A DNA stretch of 64,000 nucleotides from Ciona intestinalis (lineage: Eukaryota; Chordata; Ascidiacea; Phlebobranchia; Cionidae): contig NC_020170.2 in the NCBI RefSeq assembly GCF_000224145.3, positions 3,860,646 to 3,924,645 of the forward strand, read 5' to 3'. The notes below the pieces were generated by a model. It saw nothing but the letters and a program-made list of their open reading frames with translations. It searched no databases and was not told where the DNA came from. A program made the translations under genes and the position numbers. Below, in pieces: positions 39,701 through 58,400 of the stretch (position 1 is the stretch's first letter; the number at the start of each line of letters is the position of its first letter).

Positions 39701-40864
39701 TTGTCACCACTTTTCTGGTATATAACATTAACAACAAATATAGTACTGTGGGGAAGATGGGACACCTTTTCACGTCCCATTTGGCAGTAAAAAAAACATT
39801 TAAAGAATTATAAATCTATATCTTCACGACTCCCGTAGATCGTTGTTAAATGTTTGAAACGCAATCAGGATATTTGGATATTATGTTCCAAAGATGACCC
39901 ATCTCCCCTCCACCCTACAATACGATGCGCAATTTACCATATCCCAATAAAGACTCGTCGTGTGGCGTACTGAAGGTTTACAACAAATCTCTCTTTGCTA
40001 CACAATACGTAATACAACATAATAACATGCCCGTTAAAAACACTAGCAAATTTAACCATTCTAAAATTAGAGAAAAATTAACATACGTTACATAAAGTAC
40101 CCTACACGATACGTTACAACATAAAACTACATACACGCAAACCAAACATAACACTCTCACACGTCCTACTAACGCAGCTGCTTCACCACTTTTACTGCAG
40201 ACCCGATACTGCAACTGTCGTTTTACTGATAAGGCCACTCAAAACGATAGCTTAACTTCTAAAGAATTTTATATTTGCCTTCATTCATTAGAAATTTAAT
40301 AGTCGCTTTATTTAAATGCAATTACGTAACCTAAATGTAAAATTGGTTACTAGAAGCGGACACTAGGTGTAGGAAACGGAACATTTGTATTTTAACGACT
40401 GTCGTTGCCCCGCCATGCGAAGATAAAACAAGTTACATTTTTACGAATATAAAAATAATTGACTAAATGAATGTAACTTCAACTTGTTTTATTCTTGCGT
40501 GACGGAGCAACATCATTTGTTACAACACGTGTGTTCTGTTTCATACACCTTATGTCCGCTTACGAGTTACCACGTATGTGACTTTGTGAGTGATAATTTA
40601 AGGTGATTTTTGAAGTATGTAATGAGTAATGTATCCATATATTTTACAGATCCTCACCGTGACCAGATGGGCAATGGAACACAATATCTCAACAACCCGG
40701 CAATGGTGCAGGGCAGAAACCGTAACATGGCATACAGTCCTATGCACCCTCTACTATCGCCGATGATGAACGACGGTCAGCAGATGTCGCCCGGCAGCCG
40801 TACCCCAATGGGGAGCTCTCCCCACAAGCAGCAAAGGCACCATAACCGTCGCAACCAGAAATAA
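21791..40864 (+). CDS. TUT7: Terminal uridylyltransferase TUT4/TUT7 homologue, 31 exons
   Basis: Exons: 21791-21885, 22381-22475, 22915-23076, 23317-23371, 24036-24088, 24539-24619, 25047-25166, 25433-25551, 25821-25949, 26318-26483, 27005-27145, 27330-27496, 27897-28034, 28400-28565, 28860-29095, 29476-29598, 29776-29920, 30510-30600, 30817-31004, 31421-31611, 31973-32134, 32504-32707, 33225-33302, 33682-33828, 34107-34274, 34434-34569, 35405-35500, 35860-35983, 36261-36437, 36821-36999, 40650-40864; total 1448 residues. Order as in vertebrate TUT4/7: C2H2 finger (about 261-303), N-terminal transferase-like module with GSSCSGFGF but DVN (378-380) in place of DxD, so inactive as in vertebrates; CCHC knuckle (Cys779-Cys792); active module with GSSRNGFGF, Asp873/Asp875 and Asp934, and FDLNHN recognition motif; two more CCHC knuckles (1161-1174, 1198-1211); Pro/Asn/Gln-rich tail. 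It adds oligo(U) to pre-let-7 and short-poly(A) mRNA. One gene here probably represents the single pre-duplication TUT4/7. Confidence 0.95.
21965..22125. mobile_element. Non-autonomous TIR element with 'gtgaagagtcttcc' ends
   Basis: Left end 'ggtgctagtgaagagccttc' and right end 'gaagactcttcactagcacc' form an inverted repeat of about 20 bp. The G-rich interior (tagtggttataggtgttagt) is the same family as 5735-5917, in the opposite orientation. In TUT4/7 intron 1. Confidence 0.8.
22208..22345 (+). mobile_element. SINE tail, sense copy
   Basis: 'acccgtgaggtgtatgaaat', 'acacccgtgttatgacgact' and 'aggtatattcattccc'. Its end lies about 36 bases before the acceptor of TUT4/7 exon 2. Confidence 0.75.
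24755..24890 (-). mobile_element. SINE tail, antisense copy
   Basis: 'aatgaatcaatgtaacttat', 'tcgcttggtcgggcaacgac' and 'gtgcctgctcacgagttacc': a clean antisense copy of the SINE 3' half, in TUT4/7 intron 6. Confidence 0.8.
25972..26250. mobile_element. 'gaggtcctat' repeat with inverted ends, near full length
   Basis: The left arm (aatgaggtgccatgacttgg ... aggccagactggccattacc) and the right arm (gtaatgggccaactgtggcc ... aagatctcacccacat) are inverted copies about 75 bp long around a unique centre. That structure suggests a long-TIR MITE. In TUT4/7 intron 9. Confidence 0.7.
27218..27292. repeat. 'gaggtcctat' repeat, one arm
   Basis: 'ataggtaaggtcctgtagta', 'taccatgggacctgagatta' and 'caatagccccattatgc'; only one arm of the inverted-end family. 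Confidence 0.6.
27565..27850 (-). mobile_element. tRNA-headed SINE, full-length antisense copy
   Basis: From the right: head with B-box-like 'gggttcaaagcttgtcgct' on the minus strand near 27820, then the middle, and the tail at 27571-27660 ('cgtgccagcttacgagttac' on the plus strand) ending in the (aatg)n side. About 285 bp. In TUT4/7 intron 12. Confidence 0.8.
28622..28830 (-). mobile_element. SINE tail with the 'cgttataac' module repeated three times
   Basis: The antisense SINE tail 'gaatgtgtgtaacttattta' is followed by three degenerate copies of an about 70-bp module (28672, 28728, 28795), each holding 'tgtcgttataac'-like and 'gttctttt'-like words. It looks like a local tandem expansion. 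In TUT4/7 intron 14. Confidence 0.6.
29957..30140 (-). mobile_element. MITE, GTAGGGTGGGG family, full length, reverse orientation
   Basis: Ends 'gtagggtgggggaggatgag' and 'gtcccatctttccccaccca', with 'ggtttactaccaaatgacc' showing reverse orientation. A good reference copy at about 185 bp, in TUT4/7 intron 17. Confidence 0.88.
30160..30245. repeat. 'gaggtcctat' repeat arm
   Basis: 'tctatatggctgtgaaccta', 'ggaatttaagccagagttgg' and 'cctattaatattaccccaa'. One diverged arm in TUT4/7 intron 17. Confidence 0.5.
30650..30773 (+). mobile_element. SINE tail, sense copy
   Basis: 'acaaagttacatatgtagta', 'gagacacgaggtgtatgaaa' and 'agtaagttatattcatta'. Ends about 44 bases before the acceptor of TUT4/7 exon 19. 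Confidence 0.78.
31693..31965 (+). mobile_element. tRNA-headed SINE, full-length sense copy
   Basis: The reference copy for the family. tRNA-like head at about 31693-31765 with an A-box-like 'agttggttagcgtgtctgcc', an anticodon-arm-like inverted repeat (cctctgacccagagg) and a B-box-like 'atgggttcaaggtt'; middle 'caatggtcactaatggattg'; tail 'acaaagttacatacctagta' to 'acacccgtgttgtaactact'; and a (catt)n 3' end. It finishes about 8 bases before the TUT4/7 exon 21 acceptor region. Confidence 0.85.
32152..32215. repeat. 'gaggtcctat' repeat arm, reverse
   Basis: 'gggtaatggcaaaatctggc' then 'ctaaatcccagcgtcttaag', starting just past the TUT4/7 exon 21 donor. Confidence 0.5.
32293..32415 (-). mobile_element. 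SINE tail, antisense copy
   Basis: 'gaatgaatataacttattta', 'ctcgcgtggcagtgtaagaa' and 'acgggtgttttgtttcatac'. In TUT4/7 intron 21. Confidence 0.78.
32800..33180. mobile_element. 'gaggtcctat' repeat, full length with both arms
   Basis: Left arm 'gtgagtgaggtcccacagtg' to 'ccagaattggctcattatcc', right arm 'gggtaatgggccaactctgc' to 'gatcccatgtcatttcaggc', with a longer interior than the copy at 25972. In TUT4/7 intron 22. Confidence 0.65.
33848..33990 (-). mobile_element. MITE, GTAGGGTGGGG family, reverse, one end lost
   Basis: 'tggggtaagacacctttagc', 'acataatatctaaatatcgt' and 'tgtttactaccaaatgggac'. In TUT4/7 intron 24, directly followed by a 'gaggtcctat' arm. Confidence 0.8.
34003..34105. 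repeat. 'gaggtcctat' repeat arms, reverse
   Basis: 'caatgggccaaatctggcct', 'gttgggctaagtccagccta' and 'aatctcagttcctcgagaaa': two arm-like words in tandem, ending at the TUT4/7 exon 25 acceptor. Confidence 0.5.
34763..35056. mobile_element. hAT-type MITE with perfect 8-bp target duplication
   Basis: The element spans 34771-35048 (278 bp), starting cagtggttcccaaacttttc and ending ccactttggaaaccaagg, an imperfect inverted repeat typical of hAT elements. It is flanked on both sides by gtatataa (34763-34770 and 35049-35056). The interior has no ORF. In TUT4/7 intron 26. Confidence 0.88.
35140..35250 (-). mobile_element. SINE tail, antisense copy
   Basis: 'atgaatgaatgtcactaatt', 'tcctaataacagtccttata' and 'acacctcgtgcccgcttatg' in TUT4/7 intron 26. 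Confidence 0.78.
35585..35690. repeat. 'gaggtcctat' repeat arm, reverse
   Basis: 'tccaactgtggcctaaatct', 'caggttccatggtgtgccat' and 'ggacctcaccaacatagaat' in TUT4/7 intron 27. Confidence 0.6.
36458..36535. repeat. 'gaggtcctat' repeat arm, reverse
   Basis: 'ggccaatcctggcataaatc', 'gccatggccacgctgcgaga' and 'tctcaccaacatagaatagg' in TUT4/7 intron 29. Confidence 0.6.
36555..36812 (+). mobile_element. tRNA-headed SINE, sense, abutting an exon
   Basis: Head with 'gattggttcaaggctctttg', middle 'gtgtctttgagcaagacact', tail 'gcatgaacagaatacccatg' and 'ttcattcatc' end. It ends about 9 bases before the acceptor of TUT4/7 exon 30, so its tail lies where the branch point and pyrimidine tract are expected. 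Confidence 0.75.
37548..39560 (-). CDS. Unknown gene nested in the last TUT4/7 intron
   Basis: Four exons on the minus strand: 39560-38732, 38521-38439, 38166-38005 and 37682-37548. All have GT-AG borders, phases close, and the product is 402 residues. I do not recognise it. The start is the first ATG of exon 1; an in-frame stop lies just upstream, and a T-rich 3' splice site ends at 39591. Layout: a hydrophobic/basic N-terminal block of about 45 residues (ending LKLTLEWIYED), a long polar Ser/Thr/Asp/Glu/Asn-rich middle (about 50-280) that looks disordered, and a compact C-terminal 120 residues with alternating hydrophobics (DIIIIRASKFRISFEEL, AMFYDDKVMKRPGYLIQ, GVLKLVAGDEIRM). The segment from VNEGQLMELY to DVVAMFY faintly recalls the second half of a WWE domain, but the defining Trp is absent, so that is only a guess. 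No membrane segments. Confidence 0.75.
38200..38330 (+). mobile_element. SINE head fragment
   Basis: 'gcatagttagttagcgtaca', 'gtttatgggttcaaggctct' and 'atgtgtctttaggcaagata': head and middle without tail. In intron 2 of the nested gene, antisense to it. Confidence 0.75.
38325..38430. repeat. 'gaggtcctat' repeat arm
   Basis: 'ctacatgggtgaggtcctat', 'acctaggattcggacccc' and 'agttaccccattacccacac', directly after the SINE head. Confidence 0.6.
38571..38706 (-). mobile_element. MITE, GTAGGGTGGGG family, reverse, one end lost
   Basis: 'atagggtggggtcggtgggg' with 'tcgtgtttttaacaattatc' and 'tcaattactaccaaatg'. It lies 26 bases beyond the donor of exon 1 of the nested gene. Confidence 0.75.
39743..39918 (+). 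mobile_element. MITE, GTAGGGTGGGG family, near full length
   Basis: 'gtactgtggggaagatggga', 'gtcccatttggcagtaaaaa', 'aatcaggatatttggatatt' and the end 'ctcccctccaccctac'. In the last TUT4/7 intron, upstream of the nested gene. Confidence 0.85.
40345..40600. repeat. Inverted pair of SINE tails before the last TUT4/7 exon
   Basis: A sense tail (40345-40445, 'cgactgtcgttgccccgcca') and an antisense tail (40460-40600, 'tcatacaccttatgtccgct') face each other and could fold into a long RNA hairpin. It ends 50 bases before the acceptor at 40650. Confidence 0.75.
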
Positions 40865-41975
40865 GACCCACGACAAGCGTCCTTTATCGTCTCGTAAAGT
40901 TTTATCCCCGCTTACATTAGTGTTGTTTGGTGATTATTTTTTCATCACTTTTTAGGATGCAATTTAGCGCGCAACATTTTCTTCGAACACCTTTGGTTTT
41001 ATGTTTTCTTGTGGTTCTAGCTATCGTCTGCCACTTGTTTTGCTTCCAAGACGTTTTATTCTTTTAAACTTTTAGCGCCGCACCCTGAGACGGGTAAGCT
41101 TGAAATCTGAAAACAGATTTCTGTATTTTGTTTTAAAATAAATTGATTTAGACCAATGTGGTTGCTGTTTATCAGCTGCAATAGGTTTCCATCCGGTTTT
41201 GTAAGCCAATATGATTTTTTTGCAATATAAAACTGTGGTTGGCAAATTTGTAGGTGTATCAATTTGTTGGTCGGTATATGTTTGCCTATCTTAGAAAGAA
41301 ATACACTAGGTTGGCTTTTTTCAATGGGCCATCTCACACTTTTATTAAGAAGGATTTAAACATGGTAAATGCTCCTAAGAATTAAGTGTATTTTTTAATA
41401 TTGACTTTGCTCTTTGCCGATGGAAGTGCAAAAATGTCGGTTATTTAAAGTTATATACTATCTCTATGGCGAGCGAACAGACAATGTTTTTTATCACGTG
41501 GGTGTTTTTTTGCATATCAGAAAAATTGACAAGTTCAATACAAAAGGAATGTTTTGCCAAGTTTTAGTTATGTTTGGGCTGTAGCAGTGCAGCATGGATG
41601 TTTTCATTTTATAATATCATAAGAAAAGTATGTCCGGTTTTAGTTATATACATGCTTTTTATTTTTACCTGCATTGCGAAATGGCGCGAATTTAGTTTTG
41701 CACCTTTTTCGTTAATGAATTCCTTTTTGCGTTTTATATTCCAAATAAACTGTGGCATAAATAGGTATAAAAATTTGGTAATAGTAAAGAATATACTTTT
41801 GGTAACCAATTAAACCGAAATATAAATGATGTTTCTTTTAACATAATAACGTATTACCTAATCTATAACGTTTTTTCTTCACTATAGTACCTGTTAACTG
41901 TTTATGTCGTTTTAATTAACCCTACTTATCTATATTCTCATGCTAGGCAGTGCCAGTGTTTTCCTTTATATTAGT
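40865..41975. other. TUT4/7 3'UTR and CARM1 upstream DNA
   Basis: No gene between the TUT4/7 stop and the CARM1 start. AATAAA at 41137-41142 is a plausible polyadenylation signal for TUT4/7. The rest is AT-rich with no recognisable repeat. Confidence 0.55.
41960..41975 (+). promoter_or_regulatory. 3' splice site one base before the CARM1 ATG
   Basis: A pyrimidine-rich tract (ttttcctttatattag) ends with AG at 41973-41974, one base before ATG at 41976. It supports starting CARM1 at 41976 rather than at the in-frame ATG at 41940. The upstream partner would be a noncoding exon or the spliced leader. Confidence 0.6.
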
Positions 41976-51825
<9,850 letters not shown>

Positions 51826-52494
51826 ACCTACTTAACAATTAACTCTCTCGCCCCATTCAGCGACGTCGTTCTCGCATATTGCGCGGACGCTATTCGGCGC
51901 TAATGTGCTCTGTACATCACTACTAACTTCTAACGTATACCGCTAACTTTTTTTTACTTTCTGTTCATCCAAGTTCTTTTCTTACAATTAACAGTTTCAC
52001 GATTTCTGTCACCACATTATGACGTAATACTGCCATTGTTTACAAGATATGACGTCATTTTCCGAAAAGTCCTTCAATTTTTTCTCTATGTCTCACAATG
52101 CTAATTACAAGAGAATCACAACATGTGTGCTTGTGTGTGCCAGCTTATAAGCAAAACTTAAAATGTGTAGTTTTAATATAGCTATCATTTGGGTGTAGGT
52201 CAGGGCTACAATATGAGACATGAAATTTAGGTTGACAAGTAGCCTTTTAAAATTCATCAAATACAGCAACGAATACCAAATTAATTAAGACAGCGAGAAG
52301 AGAGAAAAGCGCAAGAAAACGACAGTCGTTAAAATGCTGTATAGGGGTAAAAATTACTAGGAAAAGTGCCAGGTAAAGCGTGGCTCGCCATATCCGCGAT
52401 ATAGTACCCTCCGTAACCCGGCATACTTAAAAATGTTACCGCTTTAATTCCGATTGACCGAACACTTTCCCGACAACTGGATTGGACAAATTGT

Positions 52495-52570
52495 CGCCAT
52501 TGTGGGGGCTCGCACCCGGAATCTCTGGGCTATAAGCAGGCACGCTGGCCAGTATTCCACTACGACGTAT
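52495..52570 (-). mobile_element. SINE head or tRNA-derived fragment
   Basis: On the minus strand 'actggccagcgtgcctgctt', 'atagcccagagattccgggt' and 'gcgagcccccac' follow the order A box, anticodon arm, B box of the SINE head. The arms do not close into a cloverleaf, so it is not called as a tRNA. Confidence 0.5.
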
Positions 52571-52983
52571 GCATCGTATTATGCACATAATACTTTGCTG
52601 GTTGCATAGCCTTGCGTAACCGTCGCCCAATTACTCGAGGCGTACACGCTAATTGCCTTAATCCTACGCCGCCTGTGCTCCAGCAGTGTTCCAAGCAGTA
52701 CCAGTACAACTAGTATACAACTGTGTAGCTTTGCGTAGCTAAGACGGTTTTAGTGGATTTAAAAAATCGAAATCGATGGAACAGAGTTGAAGAAATGACC
52801 AAGTATATGTTGCGCACATTAAAAGGTATGTAGAATATGCTCATTTGATCTAATTTATTGTGAATATATATGAAAGTTTTGTTTAATAGCTTTTTAATGA
52901 CTGCGTCCTTTTTCGGCTAACTTTTCTTCGGAGTTTCAATTAATCAAATCTTTGCTATTGTATTCGAAGAAATTTATTTTATA

Positions 52984-53110
52984 GTAGAGTGGGGGAAGAT
53001 GGGACACCTTTTTACTGTTTTCTCGTCCCATTTGGTGGTAAAAAATAGAGAACTCTATCAGGGTATTTAAATACTATGTGCTAAATGTGTCCCGTTTTCC
53101 CCTATTTTAC
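52984..53110 (+). mobile_element. MITE, GTAGGGTGGGG family, internally deleted
   Basis: 'gtagagtgggggaagatggg', 'cgtcccatttggtggtaaaa' and 'atgtgctaaatgtgtcccgt'. Confidence 0.82.
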
Positions 53111-53546
53111 TATATGTTATACAACTAACTAAGCGATGTAACGAGGTCCTATACATACCTATGACCATAGATTATTACATAGCGATTTAACATTGTGTTT
53201 CAAATATATTTTGTACTTCATTTGGTGTCGAAAACGGCAGTGCTCGGCCAGAAACGCGTACACGACAAAAAAGCGATAAATTTGTGACGATAATCACCTC
53301 ACAATTGAAACTTATTACATCACAATGACTTTCAAATATCGGGCACGAAATGTGGATTGTGCAATTTCGAAATGTCACAAGTACGTCTTAATAATAAGGC
53401 TGTTAAGTTTATAATGTACCATCATATCACAGCGCATATAAAAGTTGTGTGAACTTAATCGATGATCCTTAACGATAAGAAACGAAATTTGTCCGCCCGG
53501 GACTTCTCCTTTAAAGTACGGCTCGCTTACGCCGTCTAGCAGGTTC

Positions 53547-55433
53547 TTACATGTGTCTTTTCATGTGCAACGCTAAATGGTCGGATCGACTAAACGCTCG
53601 CTCACACATGTTGCATTTGAACGGTCGGTGCCCAGTGTGTTTCCGATAATGTCTTGTCAGTTCATCAGAACGAGCGAATCTCCAACCGCAGCCCGCCCAT
53701 GTGCAGTGATATGGCTTCTCACCTATGTAAAGTAATGTCTTGATTATGACTCGTAGATTTAATCAGAAAAAAAAATACTTTATATATTTTGACACATTGT
53801 AGACTGTATATTTTTGGACACGTTAGTGTTACGCCTATACGTGCAGTAATAATTTGATTACTTTATGCTCCCGGGTTTAATCAGAAAAAAAAAACACTTT
53901 AATTATATCTTGACACAATGTGGACTATATATATTTTGGACTCTTTTGTGGCGTTAATGTTTTCGTCTACGTGCAGTTATGATTTGGTTGCTTTGCTCGC
54001 CGGTTCAATTAGTTGAGTCACTTTATATATATCTAGACACATTGTAGACTTTGCATTGAATCAGGCAAACATAGAAACCGCAAAGTTCATACCTGTATGC
54101 GTTCGCATGTGAGCTTTGAGGTGTGAGCTCTTGGTGTAAGTTTTTCCACATCCAATATACTCGCAAGTGTGTAAGGTGGCTTTCCTTCTGGTCCAGTATC
54201 GTCGACCGCGTTTCGTCTTTTCTACAGCGGTATTATCGTCTACGACGGCTTGTTTGACTGGGTAGTGCGGGAGAATCGAAAAAGCCGCGTCTTCTGGCTT
54301 AAACTGCAGGAATAAGATTAGTTAACCACACGATCACACTGGTGTTGTACAAAGTATAAAAGTCGTAAGCTTACCGAAGGATGGGTAAACATTGTTGCGC
54401 TGTGTGGGTTAAAGACAAGTTCGCAATTGCCGTTGGGTTGCTGGTGTGGCCAACTATTACTGCGTGCGGTGTGCGCAAACGGTGGTTTATTCGTTTGCTG
54501 CAGAGTCTGTATGTCTTCCGAATACATCGGTTTCGGATATTTTGGTAAATGCTGTTGGACCCCTACACCACCTATACCGGTTGTGGTGGAATTTAAAGAG
54601 TTGTATGCCCCTGTCGTATACTGCGCGCATGAGGTTTGGTAATTCGTCTCACACAAGCGCTCACAACCATTGTATATATTCGGGTGTTCGGTTTTAATGC
54701 AGTGTTCCGGTAAAGGAGTAAAACTGCTATGTGTGTGTTGGGGTGGTGTCGATCTTCGTCTTTCTTCTTCAGGGCTTACCGGTGGAGTAACTAAACCATT
54801 GGGCAACGATATCGAATGTTCAAGTTGTTGATGGTAAAATTCTGTAGCGGGGTGCCATTGACCGTTGTTAATAGTTTGAGTTGACTTGTATGCAGCGCTG
54901 GAGTGAAGTTTTTCGTGCAAAGTTTCGAAGCTTCTGCATTTTTGTTCAAAATTTTGGTAAGATTCAATCTCTTGGCTTGTGGAACCTAACCTTTCGTACA
55001 TGAACGGCGAAGTGTGCTGCTCTCTCTTCATTCCAGAATCGGTAGAATTTGAATAGTTAGTAAAAAACTCCGATCCCAACCCAGAGGTAGCTGGTTCAGT
55101 TAGCGAGTTGCATGTCGTGAACCCACTGCAGTAGTAACCATTATCGGCAATTTCACAGCCTTGGTTTTGCCTACTAAAGGTCTCTCCTATTGAGGCCAAT
55201 TTCTCTGTCGACCCTACACCTCCTAACCCTACAATATCACTCCCGCATTCGCTGTTCGAAGTGTTCAGTATTGATTCCAAGCAGTCCGGGTTTTCCTCCC
55301 AAAGATTCTCAAGGTCCGTCAGTAACACATCTCCCGTGGAAGCTTGAGACAATATACCTTCACGACCGCTCGGCATCCCTATTTGCGGGAAACCTGGCAA
55401 TTCGTCTGAGTTTCCCATATCAATTTTAATCAT
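53547..55433 (-). CDS. Kruppel-like factor, KLF1/2/4/17 class
   Basis: Three exons: 55433-54375, 54303-54093 and 53722-53547, totalling 1446 nt and 481 residues. Three C-terminal C2H2 fingers: [21 protein letters not shown] (first Cys at about 400), [21 protein letters not shown] and [19 protein letters not shown], with the KLF linkers HTGEKPY and HTGHRPF. They recognise GC/CACCC boxes. A basic nuclear-localisation stretch ([11 protein letters not shown], about 384-394) sits just before finger 1, as in KLF1/2/4. The long N-terminus (1-353) is rich in Ser/Thr/Asn/Gly with an acidic start ([16 protein letters not shown]) that resembles a transactivation segment. The protein stops right after the third finger, typical of KLFs. 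Finger wording and the NLS favour the KLF1/2/4/17 group; which vertebrate gene it matches best cannot be said. Confidence 0.92.
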
Positions 55434-55472
55434 TTCAAACCAATTACCATTCGTCTAACATACAACTGGTAT
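55434..55472 (-). promoter_or_regulatory. KLF leader: 3' splice site and overlapping short uORF
   Basis: A 3' splice site (gtttatttcag) ends at 55473, so the leader exon begins at 55472. An upstream ATG at 55450 opens a six-codon frame (MVIGLK) whose stop overlaps the main ATG as ATGA (55433-55430). Confidence 0.5.
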
Positions 55473-58400
55473 CTGAAATAAACTAAACAGTTTAGAATTT
55501 CGCTCGTAACATAACATGTTTCAAGCACCTTAGAATTTTGCTTGTCACATAAGTTTCAAGCACCTGTAGACTAACTGTCTTCAAGACAGTCGTTGCTATA
55601 TATCCTAATGGTGGCTGCTAATAGCGCTGCAAAAAAACTTCGTCTTTCCTTTTTTCTTTAGTCGCTGATTACTCTGCGCACACACGGAGAGAATGCCCGC
55701 ACACCTGTAGAGAGAATATAACCTGAATGCGTAACTACGTTTTATGCGCATATTTCTCTCGCTTGTGTAAGAGTGGGCAAGTTATATAAAAAGCAAATTG
55801 CTGACACTTTACCGTAATTTCTGCCCATTTTCACACCGCGATGTGTTTTGTTTTTAAAGTTAAATTTACCTTATTCACGCATTTGATTTTAGGCATTTTA
55901 AAACAGGTTTTAAATGTATTTTGTGAATTTAAAAGCGCATTGCGGCACGTCTTATGAAAATTTGTTAAAGCCGATTTCCTAATTTAGCCGTGTTTGTACT
56001 TTGTTGTACAAGATAAAATCAAACCGTCTTCTGTTTGCAAGTATTCTTGCTCGGGCGAATCTGCCTTACAAGACACCGCCGTTTCAAGCGAAGCTTCTTG
56101 TGTGCTCTGTCAATATTAGCAGAATCCAGAAAATAAACTTTAACTCATAAACGTATCTTGGCGGGTAGCAAAGTATTGGAAGATAGATTACGGAACGGCT
56201 TTGTCAGGTCGCTGGTACGACGTTTGCACGCTCTGGGGTTACCTGGCGAAGAGAAGCCACCTTTGATTAACGCTGTTTCGCTTATGCGCAAATGTTTGGG
56301 GAGAGACGGCGGAATACTATTATTTTACGATAGCGGAACAGCTCTGTCATTTACCAAGCCCCATGCGATGTATGTTTATGCCATATTACTTCTATACGAA
56401 CATAATAGACCTTGGTCGCTTAAGGAACGGCTTTGCTCTAAACTTCATGGAGGTTTTAGAACATCCATAGCACCGGTATAGCGTCGGAATTCTTTTGTCA
56501 TAAGAATGACAACAGCACGTTCGGTTATCAATTTTCAACCTTAAAATGGTAGCACATCACACAAAGAGAGAAAATTCTTATTTTTTATCGCCGTGGCATA
56601 TTTATCATGCCTTGAAAACGTCGGAACCACTTACTAGTTTACTCACAAATTACCGCAAAACACTTTCTGGTTTTTGTCCCACGGCGTGTGCGAAATATAT
56701 GACATGATATATATTGTAGCAATATCACACACCACTTAAATCCTATTCCAAGCGCCACTTTGGCGGGCGGGTGGCTCGCTTTGTTTATTGCTACGTTCGT
56801 CGCTACGTCGTGTTTCTTCGATTTGCTACATAGCTGGCCAAATAAACAGCCACGAACGTTGCGATTCGTTACATTCGCGTCGATTAAGACAAAGGACCGA
56901 AGGGACGCGTGCGTATTTTCGCCGACAGCGAAAAAATCGCGTTCTCTGTTACGTCACAGCTGGTCGACATGTTGCAGTCTGAGCGGAGTCACGCGTATTG
57001 TTTGTTTACGTCATAACCGCAACGCCAGGATTGTTTATGGTAATATTCGAGAGTAATATATGCAATTGCCGCGCGCCGCCAAGGGTCCCTTGGAACACGT
57101 GGACGCACAGAACCTGTTTACGGTCAGATTAATCAATCTAAAAAAAGGAAAGGAATTTCATAACGTTCTCATAACATGCCCGCTATCTGGCCTAGATCGG
57201 CGCAATGTTTCCGTAAAAAGTTAATCCATTTATAAATCAGCAAGCGTATACAGCCTATAGAGATACGGCGCCTCAAAACCATTAGGTCGAGTTTTTAATG
57301 CATTTTCTTGATGCCGGATACCGCACTTTTGAGAAACTTCGTAGCAATGAGCGCTCTTTCACCAATTTCGGCGACGCCTGGGTTTCTGAGGCCATGTCAG
57401 TTCACTATCTTGGTTCAAGTTTCTGAGAATTGCTAAGCTCCCAAGAGTTTGCAGCGGTTTGACCATAACCCGGTTTTGCTAAACATTTGAAACACAATAA
57501 AGAGCGATTGTTTAAACCTTCAAACCAGAATCTTCTCTTGGCCGCCGAGATATGTATAATCAAAGACGTCACCTTTTAATAACTTGCATTTAAAATGGAA
57601 TTAATGTTATTTTTTGGTATTACTTTTTGGCATTTTTTAATTTTTTCAGTCATAAGTTTTTGGAAAATGTTTTTTTTTGCAATATTTTGCCGAAAAATAC
57701 ACAGTATTTTTATTGATAACTGCTTAATTACAAGTTTTTAATGTACATGTTTGAACTTTATTTGAAATTAAAATTCAACATTAAAAATCTCAGAAATATT
57801 TTTTACTACAAAATGTTTGAAAAAAATTTCACCTTTCACGGAAACATTTCCTTGCCTTCTAATTCGCTGCTCGTTATAAACAATAGAAATCAAGAAGACG
57901 CGTGGCTATTTGGTAATAAAGACCCTAATTAAGCGACTTACGCGATTCGCAGCTGGTAATAAAGTAACGAAAACGCAAAACACGCTTCGTTCCAAAAAGA
58001 TAATCGGTAGTTTTATTGTCGGCGCGAAACGGTTTAGTTTCCAAGTCCACACAAATAATGAATTTCTCCTTCAGTTGAAACGTAAATACTGTTGCGTTAA
58101 TTGACCGATGTACCACCAGGTACAATACACACGAGGCGTATATGCTTATATGTTTATTGCTAGAAGATTATTATTAAGGCTTTATTACTGGTGCTATGTC
58201 TTCGTATACAGCAGATGCATTGTGTATTGGTATGTAGTGTATTTATATATTTCTAGTTGAATTTGGAATTTTTGATTAGAGTTCTCGATCTTGAGTAGAA
58301 TGCCCATCCATGTTGTATCCCTTGTCCACTGTCGTTTATAACGTACATTTTTACCGTAAAACTATAACGTGGGTGTTTTCTTATACACCAGACACACATG

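Larger units (their letters stand above)
51826..53546. other. Convergent 3' ends of CARM1 and KLF
   Basis: The two genes end toward each other over 1.7 kb. The interval holds a SINE head fragment (52495-52570), a MITE (52984-53110) and no supportable ORF. Confidence 0.55.

Noticed and set aside
41940-41975. In-frame ATG at 41940 as the CARM1 start
   Set aside because: The pyrimidine tract and AG of a splice acceptor end at 41974, so these codons are probably intronic or outron sequence.
56158-56481. 107-codon open frame on the plus strand
   Set aside because: It begins without ATG, has no family resemblance and no splice context; CpG-rich DNA often leaves such frames.
56760-57056. 98-codon open frame on the plus strand
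   Set aside because: Begins without ATG, and a second frame is open over the same stretch; no family resemblance.
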